Translations under genes and position numbers: made by a program | Source: Pseudomonas brassicae | GTDB lineage: Bacteria > Pseudomonadota > Gammaproteobacteria > Pseudomonadales > Pseudomonadaceae | Length of the DNA: 64,000 nucleotides | Direction: 5' to 3' | Assembly (NCBI RefSeq): GCF_010671725.1 | Contig: NZ_JAAHBU010000011.1 | Location: 1-64,000 of the forward strand | Shown here: piece after piece, positions 35,151-44,708 of the stretch | Layout of the letters: each line of letters opens with the position of its first letter | How positions within the stretch are numbered: the stretch's first letter is position 1 | Notes under the pieces: generated by a model | What the model saw: the letters and a program-made list of their open reading frames with translations, nothing else | The model's database searches: none | What the model was told of the DNA's origin: nothing

Positions 35151-35529
35151 ACCCCGCCCCTGCCCCCAGCAGGCCCGTGCCCGCCACCCGCCACGCCCCG
35201 GCAGTGCGCGCGCGACGCTTCAGCAGCCAGGCTGCCACGACGATGCCCACGAGCATGCCGGGCGCGGAAAAGATGTACCCCAGCCAGAGGAACACCGCCT
35301 GCCCACCATGGCCCGACGTGGCTATCAGGTAACCCAGCAACGCCGCAAGCGACGCAACGGTGCACCCCGTCACAAACAGGCCTGGCATACGCAGCAGCAT
35401 GCCCAGCAGCAGCACCGCGACGGGCAAGGCTGCCAGGTACCAGAAGCTGGCTTGCCCAGCGGCATAAATCAGCATCGGGGTGATCAGCAATGCTGAGCAC
35501 CTCAGATCACCTGCACGGCCAATCGGCAT
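35083..35529 (-). CDS. Hypothetical four-helix membrane protein
   Basis: A 148-residue protein with four hydrophobic helices (SFWYLAALPVAVLLLGMLL, LFVTGCTVASLAALLGYLIA, VFLWLGYIFSAPGMLVGIVV, GLLGAGAGFMLPQMIV). The start at 35529 has cgagga upstream. The 3' end overlaps the LysR gene. I do not recognise the family. Confidence 0.6.
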   Translation of the reverse strand: MPIGRAGDLRCSALLITPMLIYAAGQASFWYLAALPVAVLLLGMLLRMPGLFVTGCTVASLAALLGYLIATSGHGGQAVFLWLGYIFSAPGMLVGIVVAAWLLKRRARTAGAWRVAGTGLLGAGAGFMLPQMIVCNTQLYCGVLSPLL

Positions 35530-35856
35530 TGCTTGTCCTCGTGTTTGGCGCTGAACCTGCAGCCTTCCTGATCAAACATCCCCGCGCGTTCGCGCCCTGG
35601 GTTCTTCCCGATATACCTCTCTAGCCCTTGAGCGCAGGCTCGCTTTATTCACCTGTACCCAGCAGCCCTTCAACTCGTTATCCTGCGCATCGTTGCGCCC
35701 TGCAGTCTTTGCGGTTGAGACACCCTTGATCCGAGAACGCTGGCTGGCAGGTAGAAGCGTCGAGCTATTGTGATGCCATGCCCCAGCGCTACGCATACCG
35801 GTCGGATTTCCCTGAAGAGATCGGCAGCCCATACAAGTATCGGCATGAGTTGAACG
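35530..35856. other. Intergenic stretch, no gene seen
   Basis: No open frame here resembles a protein and no stem-loop with T tract was seen. It presumably holds the promoters of the flanking divergent genes. Confidence 0.5.
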
Positions 35857-36234
35857 ATGAAAAACACCTACTCCTTCAAGCTGCTTGCGAACAAGCAACA
35901 CTGTTGCAAACCCGACAAGAACGCGCTGTTTTTTGCAATGCTCGAACTCACTGAGGCGGGCGCAACAGCCCACCCCATCGCAACCCTCGACGCACTGGAA
36001 AAAGCACTCCCTGACGGCCATTACCATGTCGCCCACAACGTTGTTTCGCGCAAAGGGAAAACGGTTTACCTTGACGGCGAAATGGTCATCACGCGCAAAG
36101 ATGACCTGATCATGTTTTTGAAGCAATCAGCTGCAATCAATGACCTCAGGGACCTTTTGATCGCTCCGACATTCTCTGGTGCGCCAGCATTTGTCGTGTC
36201 CCTCTACGATGAATCATTCCATCTCTACCGCTAG
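35857..36234 (+). CDS. Hypothetical protein (125 aa)
   Basis: A soluble protein starting MKNTYSFKLLANKQHCCKPD, with mixed alpha/beta pattern and no signal peptide. Composition is less GC-rich than the neighbours. The size and the small-orphan context recall immunity proteins of polymorphic toxins, but no toxin gene is present, so this remains a guess. Family not recognised. Confidence 0.5.
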   Translation: MKNTYSFKLLANKQHCCKPDKNALFFAMLELTEAGATAHPIATLDALEKALPDGHYHVAHNVVSRKGKTVYLDGEMVITRKDDLIMFLKQSAAINDLRDLLIAPTFSGAPAFVVSLYDESFHLYR

Positions 36235-36371
36235 CCAGACGTAGCCTGCGTGGCGCACCTGCACCTCGCAAAATGGCCTGACCTGCGCAGCGACCACACG
36301 CACCACCGCTTTCCTGCAACCTGGCCAGCCTTTATCCTGTGCCGCTTCACATGCTGGCTCAGGATGCTCCA

Positions 36372-37328
36372 ATGTACATAGACGTACCCCGCCGCCTGGT
36401 GTTCCTCGACAAAAAAGACACCGCTCGCCCCCCCTGCCTGGTCCAGTACCACCCGGACACAGGTGTTCTGAGCCGCCCGCCCTGCGCCCAGCCTGATGAC
36501 AGGGTCTGGGACATCGCACACGACGGCCGCCGCATGGCCCTGAGCGGGGTAGATTGGCTGGTGGTGCGTGGCGCCAGTCGCTCGCGGCTGAGTATCCTGC
36601 AGGACGACAACCCGCTGCATGCAACCGATAAGTACCTGTCGTTCTGGTCGCGCTTCGATCGCAGCGGGCGCTATGTGCTGGTCAGCGTGTTCAACGGAAA
36701 AAAACGCCCCGTCATCATCGACCTGCACACCGGCGAGCACAGCGAGCCGATCGCCCGTGACCTGGATGCGCGGTACGGCGATATCGACCCCCTGGATGGC
36801 ACGCTGTGGGTGCCCGACGAGCGTGCCCGCAACCGAGTACTGACGGTGGATTGCGCCAGCGGGCAGATCAGCAAGGTAACGGTGCCCATCGACGCCAACG
36901 TACAAAGCCTGCGGTTTTCGCGTGACGGCCAGCATGTGTTTGTCACAGGCAAGAACAATCGGCTGGTCTGCTGCGATCGCGATGGCACAATCGTGTGGTC
37001 CAAGGACATGAGCGAGCAGGGTCACGTGGGGGCAGGCACGATCCTGTTCAATGAATCGGGCAGCCACTTGTGCCGACCGCTCTCGCAGACGCCGCGCTGC
37101 AACTGGGGTGAGGACATGATCATCGCGGCGGACACCGGGCGAACCGAGAACATGATCCTGCGCCACCAAGGCCCGCCTGGGCGCCTGGCTGCCGACTGGT
37201 TTGGCGATCACCTGTTGACCCATAGCGCCGAGATCGTGGATTTTTTCACCGGCGCAGTGGTGGACCGCTTGGACCTGCACAGTGTAATGGCTGCCCAAGC
37301 GCACAATACCGTCAGCCCCAGTACCTGA
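36372..37328 (+). CDS. Beta-propeller-like protein
   Basis: About 318 residues. The start MYIDVPRRLVFLDKKD at 36372 is preferred because agga lies seven bases upstream. The sequence shows repeated WD/YncE-like blades: RVWDIAHDGRRMALSGVDW, RFDRSGRYVLVSVFNGKKRP, DIDPLDGTLWVPDERARNRV, LRFSRDGQHVFVTGKNNRLV. There is no signal peptide, so it is probably a cytoplasmic scaffold or sensor. Function unknown. It lies 24 bp upstream of the gene at 37352, suggesting cotranscription. Confidence 0.6.
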   Translation: MYIDVPRRLVFLDKKDTARPPCLVQYHPDTGVLSRPPCAQPDDRVWDIAHDGRRMALSGVDWLVVRGASRSRLSILQDDNPLHATDKYLSFWSRFDRSGRYVLVSVFNGKKRPVIIDLHTGEHSEPIARDLDARYGDIDPLDGTLWVPDERARNRVLTVDCASGQISKVTVPIDANVQSLRFSRDGQHVFVTGKNNRLVCCDRDGTIVWSKDMSEQGHVGAGTILFNESGSHLCRPLSQTPRCNWGEDMIIAADTGRTENMILRHQGPPGRLAADWFGDHLLTHSAEIVDFFTGAVVDRLDLHSVMAAQAHNTVSPST

Positions 37329-37351
37329 CAGAACGCCGGCGAGCGTCCACC

Positions 37352-37864
37352 ATGCATCTAAAACTTTCACGCCTGAACCACAGCATCAAGGCAACCCACT
37401 TTCGCGCTTATGACACTGAGCTGGATGACATAAGGTCCATTCTGATGGATGCCTGCCGCCTGCTGGAGCACCACGTTATCTTTGTTGTTTCAGGCTTCGG
37501 CCAAGATCGCTGGCCTGTGGATACCGGGACTGATCTGCCGGTATTTCTCGAGCAGCTACCCCACGTACTGAAGGCCGTGAAAAACAGCGAAGCTATTGAT
37601 ATCGACTTTTATGAACAAGGTGTCGAGCGCCTGATCAGGCTGACCCCCTGCGACACGGGCGATCACTATTTCCTGCACTGTACAGGCAGACTGGACTGGG
37701 TCCCAAACCCGAGCTGCAGTTCAATGGATCGCGACAGGCTGCTTGAGATGCTGTGCGCACTGTCGGATGACTTCATGGTACTGATTACCGCCCTGTCCCC
37801 CTGCATCGCCGCCCACCCCTGGGTGGCACGCTGGAAAGAGGTCTCGTCTACCCCACGACCTTGA
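37352..37864 (+). CDS. Hypothetical protein (170 aa)
   Basis: A soluble acidic protein (MHLKLSRLNHSIKATHFRAY ... HHVIFVVSGFGQDRWPVDTG TDLPVFLEQL). The size and acidic character recall SMI1- or DUF-type immunity proteins, but I see no diagnostic motif. Probably in one unit with the propeller gene upstream. Confidence 0.55.
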   Translation: MHLKLSRLNHSIKATHFRAYDTELDDIRSILMDACRLLEHHVIFVVSGFGQDRWPVDTGTDLPVFLEQLPHVLKAVKNSEAIDIDFYEQGVERLIRLTPCDTGDHYFLHCTGRLDWVPNPSCSSMDRDRLLEMLCALSDDFMVLITALSPCIAAHPWVARWKEVSSTPRP

Positions 37865-37899
37865 AACACCCAAAGTTCAGGCGTTGCCGGCACGCCGCG

Positions 37900-38273
37900 C
37901 TACCGACCTTCGGAGTAACGGTCCGGCCAGTACGGCCACACATTCTCGTCCTGATGCACATGCCGCAGAGACAGACGCTGCCCCAACTGGAAGTGGCCAT
38001 CCGGGTACTGGCCAGACAAGATGACCGTGCGCGTCTGGTTGTTCAGCGCATCACAGTAGTCACGAACGGCCTTGGTGTTTTTCAGCGCCTTGCTGTCAGA
38101 CACCAGAAAGCCGAACGCCATCATCGGCTGCCGTCATTTTTCAGTTGGGTAAAGACATTGGTCGGGGTCTGATACTCAGCAACGGAAACGATCTTGCCAC
38201 TGAGTTGGCACGGTAATTCTTGGGCAAGCAGCGGTTGAGAAAAAAAAAGCAAAAAGAACAGCGATCGCTTCAT
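37900..38273 (-). CDS. Small secreted hypothetical protein, frameshifted
   Basis: ATG 38273 is preceded by agga at good spacing and gives a signal peptide (MKRSLFFLLFFSQPLLAQ) and mature start ELPCQLSGKIVSVAEYQTPT. At 38121 a stop occurs in this frame, but the adjacent frame continues at once (MMAFGFLVSDSKALKNTKAV RDYCDALNNQ ... ENVWPYWPDRYSEGR) to 37900. Restoring one base at cgatgatgg (cggatg...) gives a single protein of about 124 residues. Exported to the periplasm or beyond; function unknown. Confidence 0.5.
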
Positions 38274-38471
38274 GGTCATTTCCTGGGGCAAGTGTCCGGC
38301 CTTCGATACAGCGCCAGGCAAGCCGTTTACATGGAGGCTGTGCGCCGCAGCAGCGGCATTTGCTTGCCGGGGACGTGGCCATGGTAATCGCCTGGCGCAC
38401 GGTTCTGAAAGGCGCTTGCTCATGTGATAGATTGATCAAGCCCCCCGCCTGACGAGCCGAGTATTCGTGGC

Positions 38472-39377
38472 ATGGATGAACTGCGCAGAATTGACCTCAA
38501 CATGCTGGTGACGCTTCATGCACTGCTGGCCGAAAAACACGTCACGCGGGCCGCCGTTCGGCTGCACAAGAGCCAGCCAGCCGTCAGCCATGCACTGGCA
38601 TTGCTCAGGGCCCATTTCGATGACCCTCTGCTCATACGACGCAACGGATCCATGGTGCTGACGGCCAGGGCACACGCGCTGGCGCAGCCACTGCAGGATG
38701 CCTTGGGCAACCTGAACGCGTTGCTGGGCGCTGCGTCATTTGAACCTGCAACGGCAAAGCGCCGCTTCAGATTGTCGCTGTCGGACTACGCGGCGCGGAT
38801 TCTTCTGCCTGCACTCATGCAGAAAATTCGTGTTGAAGCGCCCGGGATTGACCTGGCCATCAGCCAGGCAAGTCGAGAAATGATGATCTCCCAGCTTCTG
38901 GATGGTGAGCTCGACCTTGCACTGGGCATCTTTCCCGAGGTTGCGCCTGCGATTGCGCTGCAAGACCTTTTTTCAGAGGGGTTCGTCAGCCTCGCGAGCA
39001 AAAAAGTACTGCCGGCGCAGGGCGGCCTGTCACTCAGCGACTGGCTGTCTCGCCCGCATGTAATGCTCGCCATGCGCCCGGACGCCAACGACGAGATCGA
39101 AAAGGCGCTGGCCGCCCGCGGCTTGAAACGTCACATTGCCCTGGCGCTGCCGCACTGGAGCGCGGCGGTCGACGTGCTGGCCGGCACCGACCTGATCCTG
39201 ACGGTCGCCAGCCGTGCGGTCGGCCCCATGCGCAATCACACAGACCTGCGCCAGTTCGAACCGCCCTTTGAGCTACCCCGATTCGCCTATCAGCAGGCCT
39301 GGCACATCAGAAAGGAAGGCGACGCGGCACATCGCTGGCTGCGCGAAGCCGTGTTCAGTTGCGCCCAGCCAAACTGA
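38472..39377 (+). CDS. LysR-family transcriptional regulator (NodD-like)
   Basis: A 301-residue regulator. It starts MDELRRIDLNMLVTLHALLA; the HTH is EKHVTRAAVRLHKSQPAVSH ALALLRAHFDDPLLIRRNG. This RIDLNLL start is typical of the NodD/PcaQ-like group. Its target may be the VOC gene at 39464 (convergent), but no clear divergent partner exists. Confidence 0.88.
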   Translation: MDELRRIDLNMLVTLHALLAEKHVTRAAVRLHKSQPAVSHALALLRAHFDDPLLIRRNGSMVLTARAHALAQPLQDALGNLNALLGAASFEPATAKRRFRLSLSDYAARILLPALMQKIRVEAPGIDLAISQASREMMISQLLDGELDLALGIFPEVAPAIALQDLFSEGFVSLASKKVLPAQGGLSLSDWLSRPHVMLAMRPDANDEIEKALAARGLKRHIALALPHWSAAVDVLAGTDLILTVASRAVGPMRNHTDLRQFEPPFELPRFAYQQAWHIRKEGDAAHRWLREAVFSCAQPN

Positions 39378-39463
39378 GCTGATGCCCGCGCCGCCAACGG
39401 GCGCTCCATCACGACCCGTTCGATATCCTCGCAGGCGTCATGTACCCGTCGACCTGATGGGAT

Positions 39464-39880
39464 TCATCGGGCTTGCGCAGGGCCTTTCAACTCGACTTGA
39501 TTATCGTCGGGGTCATTGAGATAGATCGACAGGCCGCTACCCTCTGCGCCATAGCGCATCACCGCCTCTTCAGCTGACACACCCGCCGCCGCCAGGTGGG
39601 CCAGAATGGCCTGTTCATCAAACGGCTCTACACGCAGGCAGAAGTGATCGACATTGTGCCGGTGCTTGCCGGCCGGCGCCCCGCCCTGGCGACCGATAGG
39701 CCCGTTGACATCCACCAGGTCAATCATCGATGTGCCCGCGCCCAGGTGAACCATACCAAGGTCGTCGCGGCGCTTTTTGACCTCACATCCCAGTACGCCG
39801 GTGTAGAACGCCAGGCTGCGCTCGATGTCCTGCACCCGCAAAACAACATGGTCTAGCCGCTGGATTGAAAAACTGCGCAT
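39464..39880 (-). CDS. VOC-family (glyoxalase/dioxygenase-like) protein
   Basis: A 138-residue single-domain member of the vicinal oxygen chelate superfamily. It starts MRSFSIQRLDHVVLRVQDIE RSLAFYTGVLGCEV. The metal-binding His near the start (LDHVVL) and a second in HNVDHFCLRVE are seen, and Glu in DNQVELKG completes the triad. The start at 39880 gives the canonical N-terminus. Substrate unknown. Confidence 0.85.
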   Translation of the reverse strand: MRSFSIQRLDHVVLRVQDIERSLAFYTGVLGCEVKKRRDDLGMVHLGAGTSMIDLVDVNGPIGRQGGAPAGKHRHNVDHFCLRVEPFDEQAILAHLAAAGVSAEEAVMRYGAEGSGLSIYLNDPDDNQVELKGPAQAR

Positions 39881-40093
39881 GACGATCACTCCTCTCGTTC
39901 GGTTGGCGGGCCTGGCCGACCCTGGAAAACAGCTGAGGCACGTCTTTCGAAACGTCGACCCAAGGGTTGCTGTCAGCAGCTCGGCGTGCGGCACGCTGGG
40001 CTCATCGACGCGGATGGTGAATGAGCGCTGGCAACGCGTTGTCCGACGTATTCATGAACACGCCCCTAACCTGTATCAAGCGGGTGACGGGGG

Positions 40094-40600
40094 TTACTGG
40101 CCGACCCGGGCAGTGCCGGGCTCAGCCGTTGACGTCGCAACGCCCTGCACCAGCAACACACCGCCGAAAATGAGCACTACCCCTGCCAGCCGCGCGAAGG
40201 TGATCGGCTTGCCGGCAAGCCCCATCAAGCCAAAGTGGTCAACCAGCAGCGACGCCACAATCTGGCCAGCGACGACCAGCAGCAGAAAGCCGCTTGCCCC
40301 GAGCTGGGGCGTAATGGCTGCGGCGCTGACCACATACAACGCCCCCACTACGCCACCGATCCATAACCACCAGGAGCCTTGCAACGCCCTGCTGATATCC
40401 GGTGCAGCAACACGCAGGGCCAACAGCGCAATCACCACCACCACGGCACTCACCATCAGCGAGGTCAGCGCACCCCACAGCGGGTGCCCCAGCGCCTTGC
40501 CGAGGGCGGCATTGCTGGCGGCCTGGAAAGGCAGCAATGCCCCTGCCAGCAAGGCGGTCGCCGACGGGATAAGTACAAGTGCGGCTGCTTTGCGGAACAT
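40094..40600 (-). CDS. DMT-superfamily transporter (DUF606/YdcZ type)
   Basis: A 168-residue inner-membrane protein with five hydrophobic helices. It contains ALLPFQAASNAALGKALGHP LWGALTSLMVSA, the characteristic first part of the DUF606 five-helix half-transporter family. Substrate unknown. It lies between the VOC gene and the TetR gene, all on the minus strand. Confidence 0.82.
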   Translation of the reverse strand: MFRKAAALVLIPSATALLAGALLPFQAASNAALGKALGHPLWGALTSLMVSAVVVVIALLALRVAAPDISRALQGSWWLWIGGVVGALYVVSAAAITPQLGASGFLLLVVAGQIVASLLVDHFGLMGLAGKPITFARLAGVVLIFGGVLLVQGVATSTAEPGTARVGQ

Positions 40601-40738
40601 GGGATTCTCCTTTTGAGCGGGCGGGTTTCGATGGGTAAATACTTATCGATCCACGCCGGCGATGGAAATCACATATTTGCACTCACGTTATTCATCTGAT
40701 GGATGATTGAGCGCGAGAGCGTGGTCCACGCTTCAGCC

Positions 40739-41314
40739 CTATGACTGCACAGGCAATGACGCCGTCATGCGCGCATGGCAGACCTCAAGTATTTCATCGG
40801 CAAGCGCTGCGTCATCCGGGCATGCCCGCGACAGCACGATCGCACCGACAGCCTGCGCAAGCAGTTCGATCATCCTCTGCCTCGCCTGCCCTGGCGGTGC
40901 ATCAGGCCCCAGTGGGTACTTTTCCCCCAGGGTTTGCAGCGTGTGCTCTATGCCTTGTGCAAACGCCTCCTTCAGGTCGTCGGACTGGCGCGCGGCGTCG
41001 CCGCACAAGGCCGCCATCGTGCAACCCGTGCCCCGCCCGTCCCGATGATCCCTCGACACGTACATATCGACGAAGCCCTGCACATCGATCGCTTCAGCAC
41101 GGGCCAGCGAGCGGGCAAGGCTGTTGGCAGAGGCCTCGGCCATCAGGTCGGCCTTGGAACCGAAATGCTTGTAGAACCCACCATGGGTAAACCCGGCGGC
41201 CGCCATCAGATCGGCCACGCCCACGCCGTCATAACCGCGTTCGCGAAATACCGCTGAAGCCGTTTCGACGATGTGCGCCCGATTGGCCTGGGCCTGAGCC
41301 TTGGTCACTCTCAC
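40739..41314 (-). CDS. TetR-family transcriptional repressor
   Basis: About 191 residues. I chose the GTG at 41314 (VRVTKAQAQANRAHIVETAS), where catgagg lies upstream; the open frame reaches 41359. The HTH is GVGVADLMAAAGFTHGGFYK HFGSKADLMAEA. It is divergent from the ene-reductase at 41461 with about 150 bp between them, so it likely represses the reductase/SDR/oxidoreductase genes and itself, responding to an electrophile. Confidence 0.87.
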   Translation of the reverse strand: MRVTKAQAQANRAHIVETASAVFRERGYDGVGVADLMAAAGFTHGGFYKHFGSKADLMAEASANSLARSLARAEAIDVQGFVDMYVSRDHRDGRGTGCTMAALCGDAARQSDDLKEAFAQGIEHTLQTLGEKYPLGPDAPPGQARQRMIELLAQAVGAIVLSRACPDDAALADEILEVCHARMTASLPVQS

Positions 41315-41460
41315 CTGCAACACCTCATGTGCGCTCAAAACAATGCGCCAATGATACATAGATGTTGAGCGTAATCAAATTTGTTGACAGTTTAGATTTC
41401 GATCATCATCCTAATCACAAGTAACACAACGACTCCTCAACAAACACGGAACCTCGACCC

Positions 41461-42555
41461 ATGAGCGATCTGTTTACCCCCTACACGCTTGGCTCCCTGA
41501 CGCTGTCCAACCGGCTGGTACTGGCGCCGCTGACACGCAACCGCGCAGCGCCAGGCGGCGTGCCCAGTGAGTTGGCGCCGGTGTATTACAGCCAGCGCGC
41601 CAGCGCAGGCCTGCTGATCAGCGAAGCCTCGCAAATTTCGCAGCAGGGCCAGGGCTACCAGGACACACCGGGCATCTACACCCAGGCGCAGGTCGAGGGA
41701 TGGCGCAAGGTGACCGATGCCGTCCATGCAAAGGGCGGGAAAATATTCCTGCAACTGTGGCATGTGGGGCGCGTGTCTCATGTGCTCCTGCAAATGGACG
41801 GCGCCGCCCCGGTAGGCCCGTCTGCGCTGCGCGCGGCAACCAAAGTGTTCGTCAACAACAGCTTTGAGGACGCCTCCGAGCCGCGAGCGCTTGAGCTGGG
41901 CGAGTTGCCTGGCATCGTCAGCGATTTCCGCCAGGCGGCGGCAAATGCCATTGCCGCAGGCTTCGATGGCGTGGAAGTGCATGCGGCGAACGGCTATCTG
42001 CTGGATCAGTTCATCCAGGACGGCGCCAACGCGCGTACCGATGCCTACGGCGGCTCGATCGAAAACCGCGCGCGCCTGCTGCTGGAAGTGACGGCAGCGG
42101 TGATCAGCGAGATCGGCGCAGATCGCACCGGTGTGCGTATTTCGCCGGTGTCACCGGCCAACGGTGTGTCGAGCAGTGATGCGCAGACGCAGTTCGATTA
42201 CATCGTCGATCAGCTCAATGCGCTGGGCATCGTCTACCTGCACGTCGTCGAGGGCGCAACCGGCGGGCCACGCGACGTGGCGCCGTTCGACTTCGACGGC
42301 TTGCGCCGGCGTTTCCACAACACCTACATCGCCAACAACGGCTATGACCGTGACCTGGCCACCTCGCGACTCGCAGCAGGCAAGGCCGACCTCATCGCCT
42401 TCGGCAAGCCTTTTATCGGCAACCCCGACCTGGTGGAGCGGTTCAGGACCGGCGCGCCCTTGTCGCCGTTCAACCCGGCCACGCTCTACGGCGGCGGGGC
42501 GGCGGGTTACATCGACTACCCGACGATGGCAGAGGCCAACGCTGCGGCCAACTAG
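41461..42555 (+). CDS. Old yellow enzyme-family ene-reductase (NemA/XenB-like)
   Basis: A 364-residue FMN-dependent reductase of activated C=C bonds and possibly nitro compounds. It begins MSDLFTPYTLGSLTLSNRLV LAPLTRNRA. The substrate-binding pair H174 and N177 is intact in VEVHAANGYLLDQF, and RTDAYGGSIENRARLLLEV and DLIAFGKPFIGNPDLVERF are family motifs. It forms a probable operon with the SDR (72 bp) and the quinone-reductase-like gene (84 bp), divergent from TetR. Confidence 0.93.
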   Translation: MSDLFTPYTLGSLTLSNRLVLAPLTRNRAAPGGVPSELAPVYYSQRASAGLLISEASQISQQGQGYQDTPGIYTQAQVEGWRKVTDAVHAKGGKIFLQLWHVGRVSHVLLQMDGAAPVGPSALRAATKVFVNNSFEDASEPRALELGELPGIVSDFRQAAANAIAAGFDGVEVHAANGYLLDQFIQDGANARTDAYGGSIENRARLLLEVTAAVISEIGADRTGVRISPVSPANGVSSSDAQTQFDYIVDQLNALGIVYLHVVEGATGGPRDVAPFDFDGLRRRFHNTYIANNGYDRDLATSRLAAGKADLIAFGKPFIGNPDLVERFRTGAPLSPFNPATLYGGGAAGYIDYPTMAEANAAAN

Positions 42556-42626
42556 GTGCAGTGTGATCGAGCCGTGCGTTTTCACAAACACCCCCCCATC
42601 AGTGCACCTGATCAAGAGATAACACC

Positions 42627-43415
42627 ATGACCACTCGCCCTACCGTTCTCATCACTGGCGCTTCCACCGGCATCGGCGCCGCGTACGCCGAGCGTTTCGC
42701 CCAACGCGGGCATGCCCTGGTGCTGGTCGCCCGGGACCAGGCGCGCCTGCAAACCCTCGCCACCCGGCTGCACAGCGCACATGGCGTTGCCGTTGACGTA
42801 CTGCAGGCAGACCTGACCCAACTGAGCGACCTGGCCGCGGTAGAGACGCGCCTGCGCGATGACGCCAGCATTGGCATCCTCATCAACAACGCCGGCGCCG
42901 CGCAGTCCGGCAGTTTCATCGAGCAGAGCACCGACAGCGTGGCGCAGCTGGTCGCCCTGAACACCACCGCCCTGGTACGCCTGGCCAGTGCCATCGCGCC
43001 CCGCCTGGCCAAGGCGGGCAACGGTGCGATCGTCAACATCGGCTCGGTGGTTGGCCTGGCGCCAGAGTTCGGCATGTCCGTGTACGGGGCGACCAAGGCC
43101 TTTGTGCTGTTCCTTTCCCAAGGCCTCAGCCTGGAACTTTCGCCCCAGGGTGTGTATGTGCAAGCCGTGCTGCCTGCCGCCACCCGTACCGAGATCTGGG
43201 ACCGCGCCGGTATCGACATCAACACCTTGAACGAAATCATGGAGGTGGCTGATCTGGTCGATGCCGCACTGGTGGGCTTCGACCGTCGCGAGCCGGTCAC
43301 CATCCCGCCGCTGCAGGCAGGTGAGCGTTGGGATGAGCTGCAGGCAGCGCGTCAGGGCCTGTTGTCGCAGATCAAACAGTCCGCTGTTGCGCCACGCTAC
43401 CTCGCTCAAGCCTGA
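42627..43415 (+). CDS. Short-chain dehydrogenase/reductase
   Basis: A 262-residue classical SDR. The NAD(P) motif is LITGASTGIGAAYAERFAQR, NNAGAA stabilises the fold, and the catalytic Ser and Tyr/Lys lie in VNIGSVVGLAPEFGMSVYGA TKAF. It probably reduces carbonyl products in the same pathway as the ene-reductase. RBS caagagataacacc is modest. Confidence 0.9.
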   Translation: MTTRPTVLITGASTGIGAAYAERFAQRGHALVLVARDQARLQTLATRLHSAHGVAVDVLQADLTQLSDLAAVETRLRDDASIGILINNAGAAQSGSFIEQSTDSVAQLVALNTTALVRLASAIAPRLAKAGNGAIVNIGSVVGLAPEFGMSVYGATKAFVLFLSQGLSLELSPQGVYVQAVLPAATRTEIWDRAGIDINTLNEIMEVADLVDAALVGFDRREPVTIPPLQAGERWDELQAARQGLLSQIKQSAVAPRYLAQA

Positions 43416-43498
43416 CCCTGCAGGGCGCCTGGCTCGACACTCAAGTGTTGTCGGGCCAGCGCCCCGATTCTCATTCCAACTGACGAGGCTGCAGCCGC

Positions 43499-44497
43499 AT
43501 GAAGGCATTTTTCATCGACCGCTACGGCAAGCACAACGGCGCCATTGGCGAACTGCCCGAGCCTGCCGTAGGCGTGCACGACGTGCTGATTCAGGTACAT
43601 GCCGCAAGCGTGAACCCGCTGGACGCGAAGATCAGAACCGGCGAATTCAAACGGGTGCTGCCCTATACATTGCCCTTGGTGCTGGGCAATGACCTGGCCG
43701 GGGTGGTGGTTGGCATCGGCTCGGCGGTCACGCGCTTCAAGCCGGGCGACGCAGTCTATGCACGCCCTCCCGAAGCACGCATCGGGACGTTTGCACAACG
43801 CATTGCCGTGAACGAAAACGCGCTCGCGCTGAAACCTGCCAACCTCAGCATGGCCGAAGCCGCCAGCCTGCCCTTGGCTGCGTTGACCGCCTGGCAGGCG
43901 CTGGTTGAAATCGCCCGGGTAAAGCAAGGCCAGAAGGTACTGATTCACGCCGGTTCAGGCGGTGTCGGCACACTTGCCATCCAACTCGCCAAACACCTCG
44001 GTGCGGTCGTTGCGACCACCACCAGCACGGCAAACATCGAGTGGGTCAAGGCGCTCGGCGCAGATGTGGTCATCGACTACACACAGCAAGATTTTGCAGA
44101 CGTGCTGCACGGCTACGACGTGGTGCTGAACAGCCTCGGCGCCAACGTACTGGAAAAATCGCTCAAGGTGCTCAAGCCTGGCGGGCAGCTGATTTCGATT
44201 TCGGGGCCACCCACACTGCAGTTCGCGCAAGCGCGCGGCCTGTCCTGGCCGCTGAAGCAGGTCATGCGCCTGTTGAGCCGCCGTATTCGTAGCAAGGCGC
44301 GCAAGCAGGGCGTGCACTACGACTTTCTGTTCATGCGTGCCGAGGGCACCCAGCTCAGGAAAATCACGCGCCTCGTCGAGGCGGGCGTGATCAGGCCGGT
44401 GGTGGACCGAGCCTTCCCTTTTGAATCGACGGCAGAGGCATTGACGTATGTCGAGCAAGGCAGAGCGAAGGGCAAAGTCACCCTCATCATCCAGTAA
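43499..44497 (+). CDS. NADP-dependent medium-chain oxidoreductase (quinone reductase-like)
   Basis: A 332-residue zinc-independent MDR enzyme. It starts MKAFFIDRYGKHNGAIGELP; VHAASVNPLDAKIRTGEFK is the substrate side; and the nucleotide motif is VLIHAGSGGVGTLAIQLAKH LGA. Ends with GRAKGKVTLII. It reduces quinones or enones with NADPH. Third gene of the TetR-controlled unit. Confidence 0.9.
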   Translation: MKAFFIDRYGKHNGAIGELPEPAVGVHDVLIQVHAASVNPLDAKIRTGEFKRVLPYTLPLVLGNDLAGVVVGIGSAVTRFKPGDAVYARPPEARIGTFAQRIAVNENALALKPANLSMAEAASLPLAALTAWQALVEIARVKQGQKVLIHAGSGGVGTLAIQLAKHLGAVVATTTSTANIEWVKALGADVVIDYTQQDFADVLHGYDVVLNSLGANVLEKSLKVLKPGGQLISISGPPTLQFAQARGLSWPLKQVMRLLSRRIRSKARKQGVHYDFLFMRAEGTQLRKITRLVEAGVIRPVVDRAFPFESTAEALTYVEQGRAKGKVTLIIQ

Positions 44498-44708
44498 GTG
44501 CGCTGCCCCGCTGTCGGCCGACATCCCCCATGCCGACGATCAGCCGGCGCAGACTGAACCCGAAACACAGCAGCCGCAGACACACGGGCAACGGCAGCTG
44601 GACGCTGCGCTTGCGAAACAGCCGGTCATTTTTGCGCGTGGCTTGATGCTGGAGCAATAGCGAGCAATCGGGCACGCCCCGAGTGCTGAACCCGGAGCGT
44701 GTCGAAGG

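Noticed and set aside
40094-40738. The DMT gene as part of the TetR-controlled unit
   Set aside because: It lies on the minus strand downstream of the TetR gene, away from the divergent promoter, with a 138-bp gap; linkage is not supported.
44448-44660. A 70-codon plus-strand frame after the quinone reductase-like gene
   Set aside because: It starts inside the upstream gene in another frame, has low complexity (Gln, Ala, Pro rich) and no ribosome-binding site.
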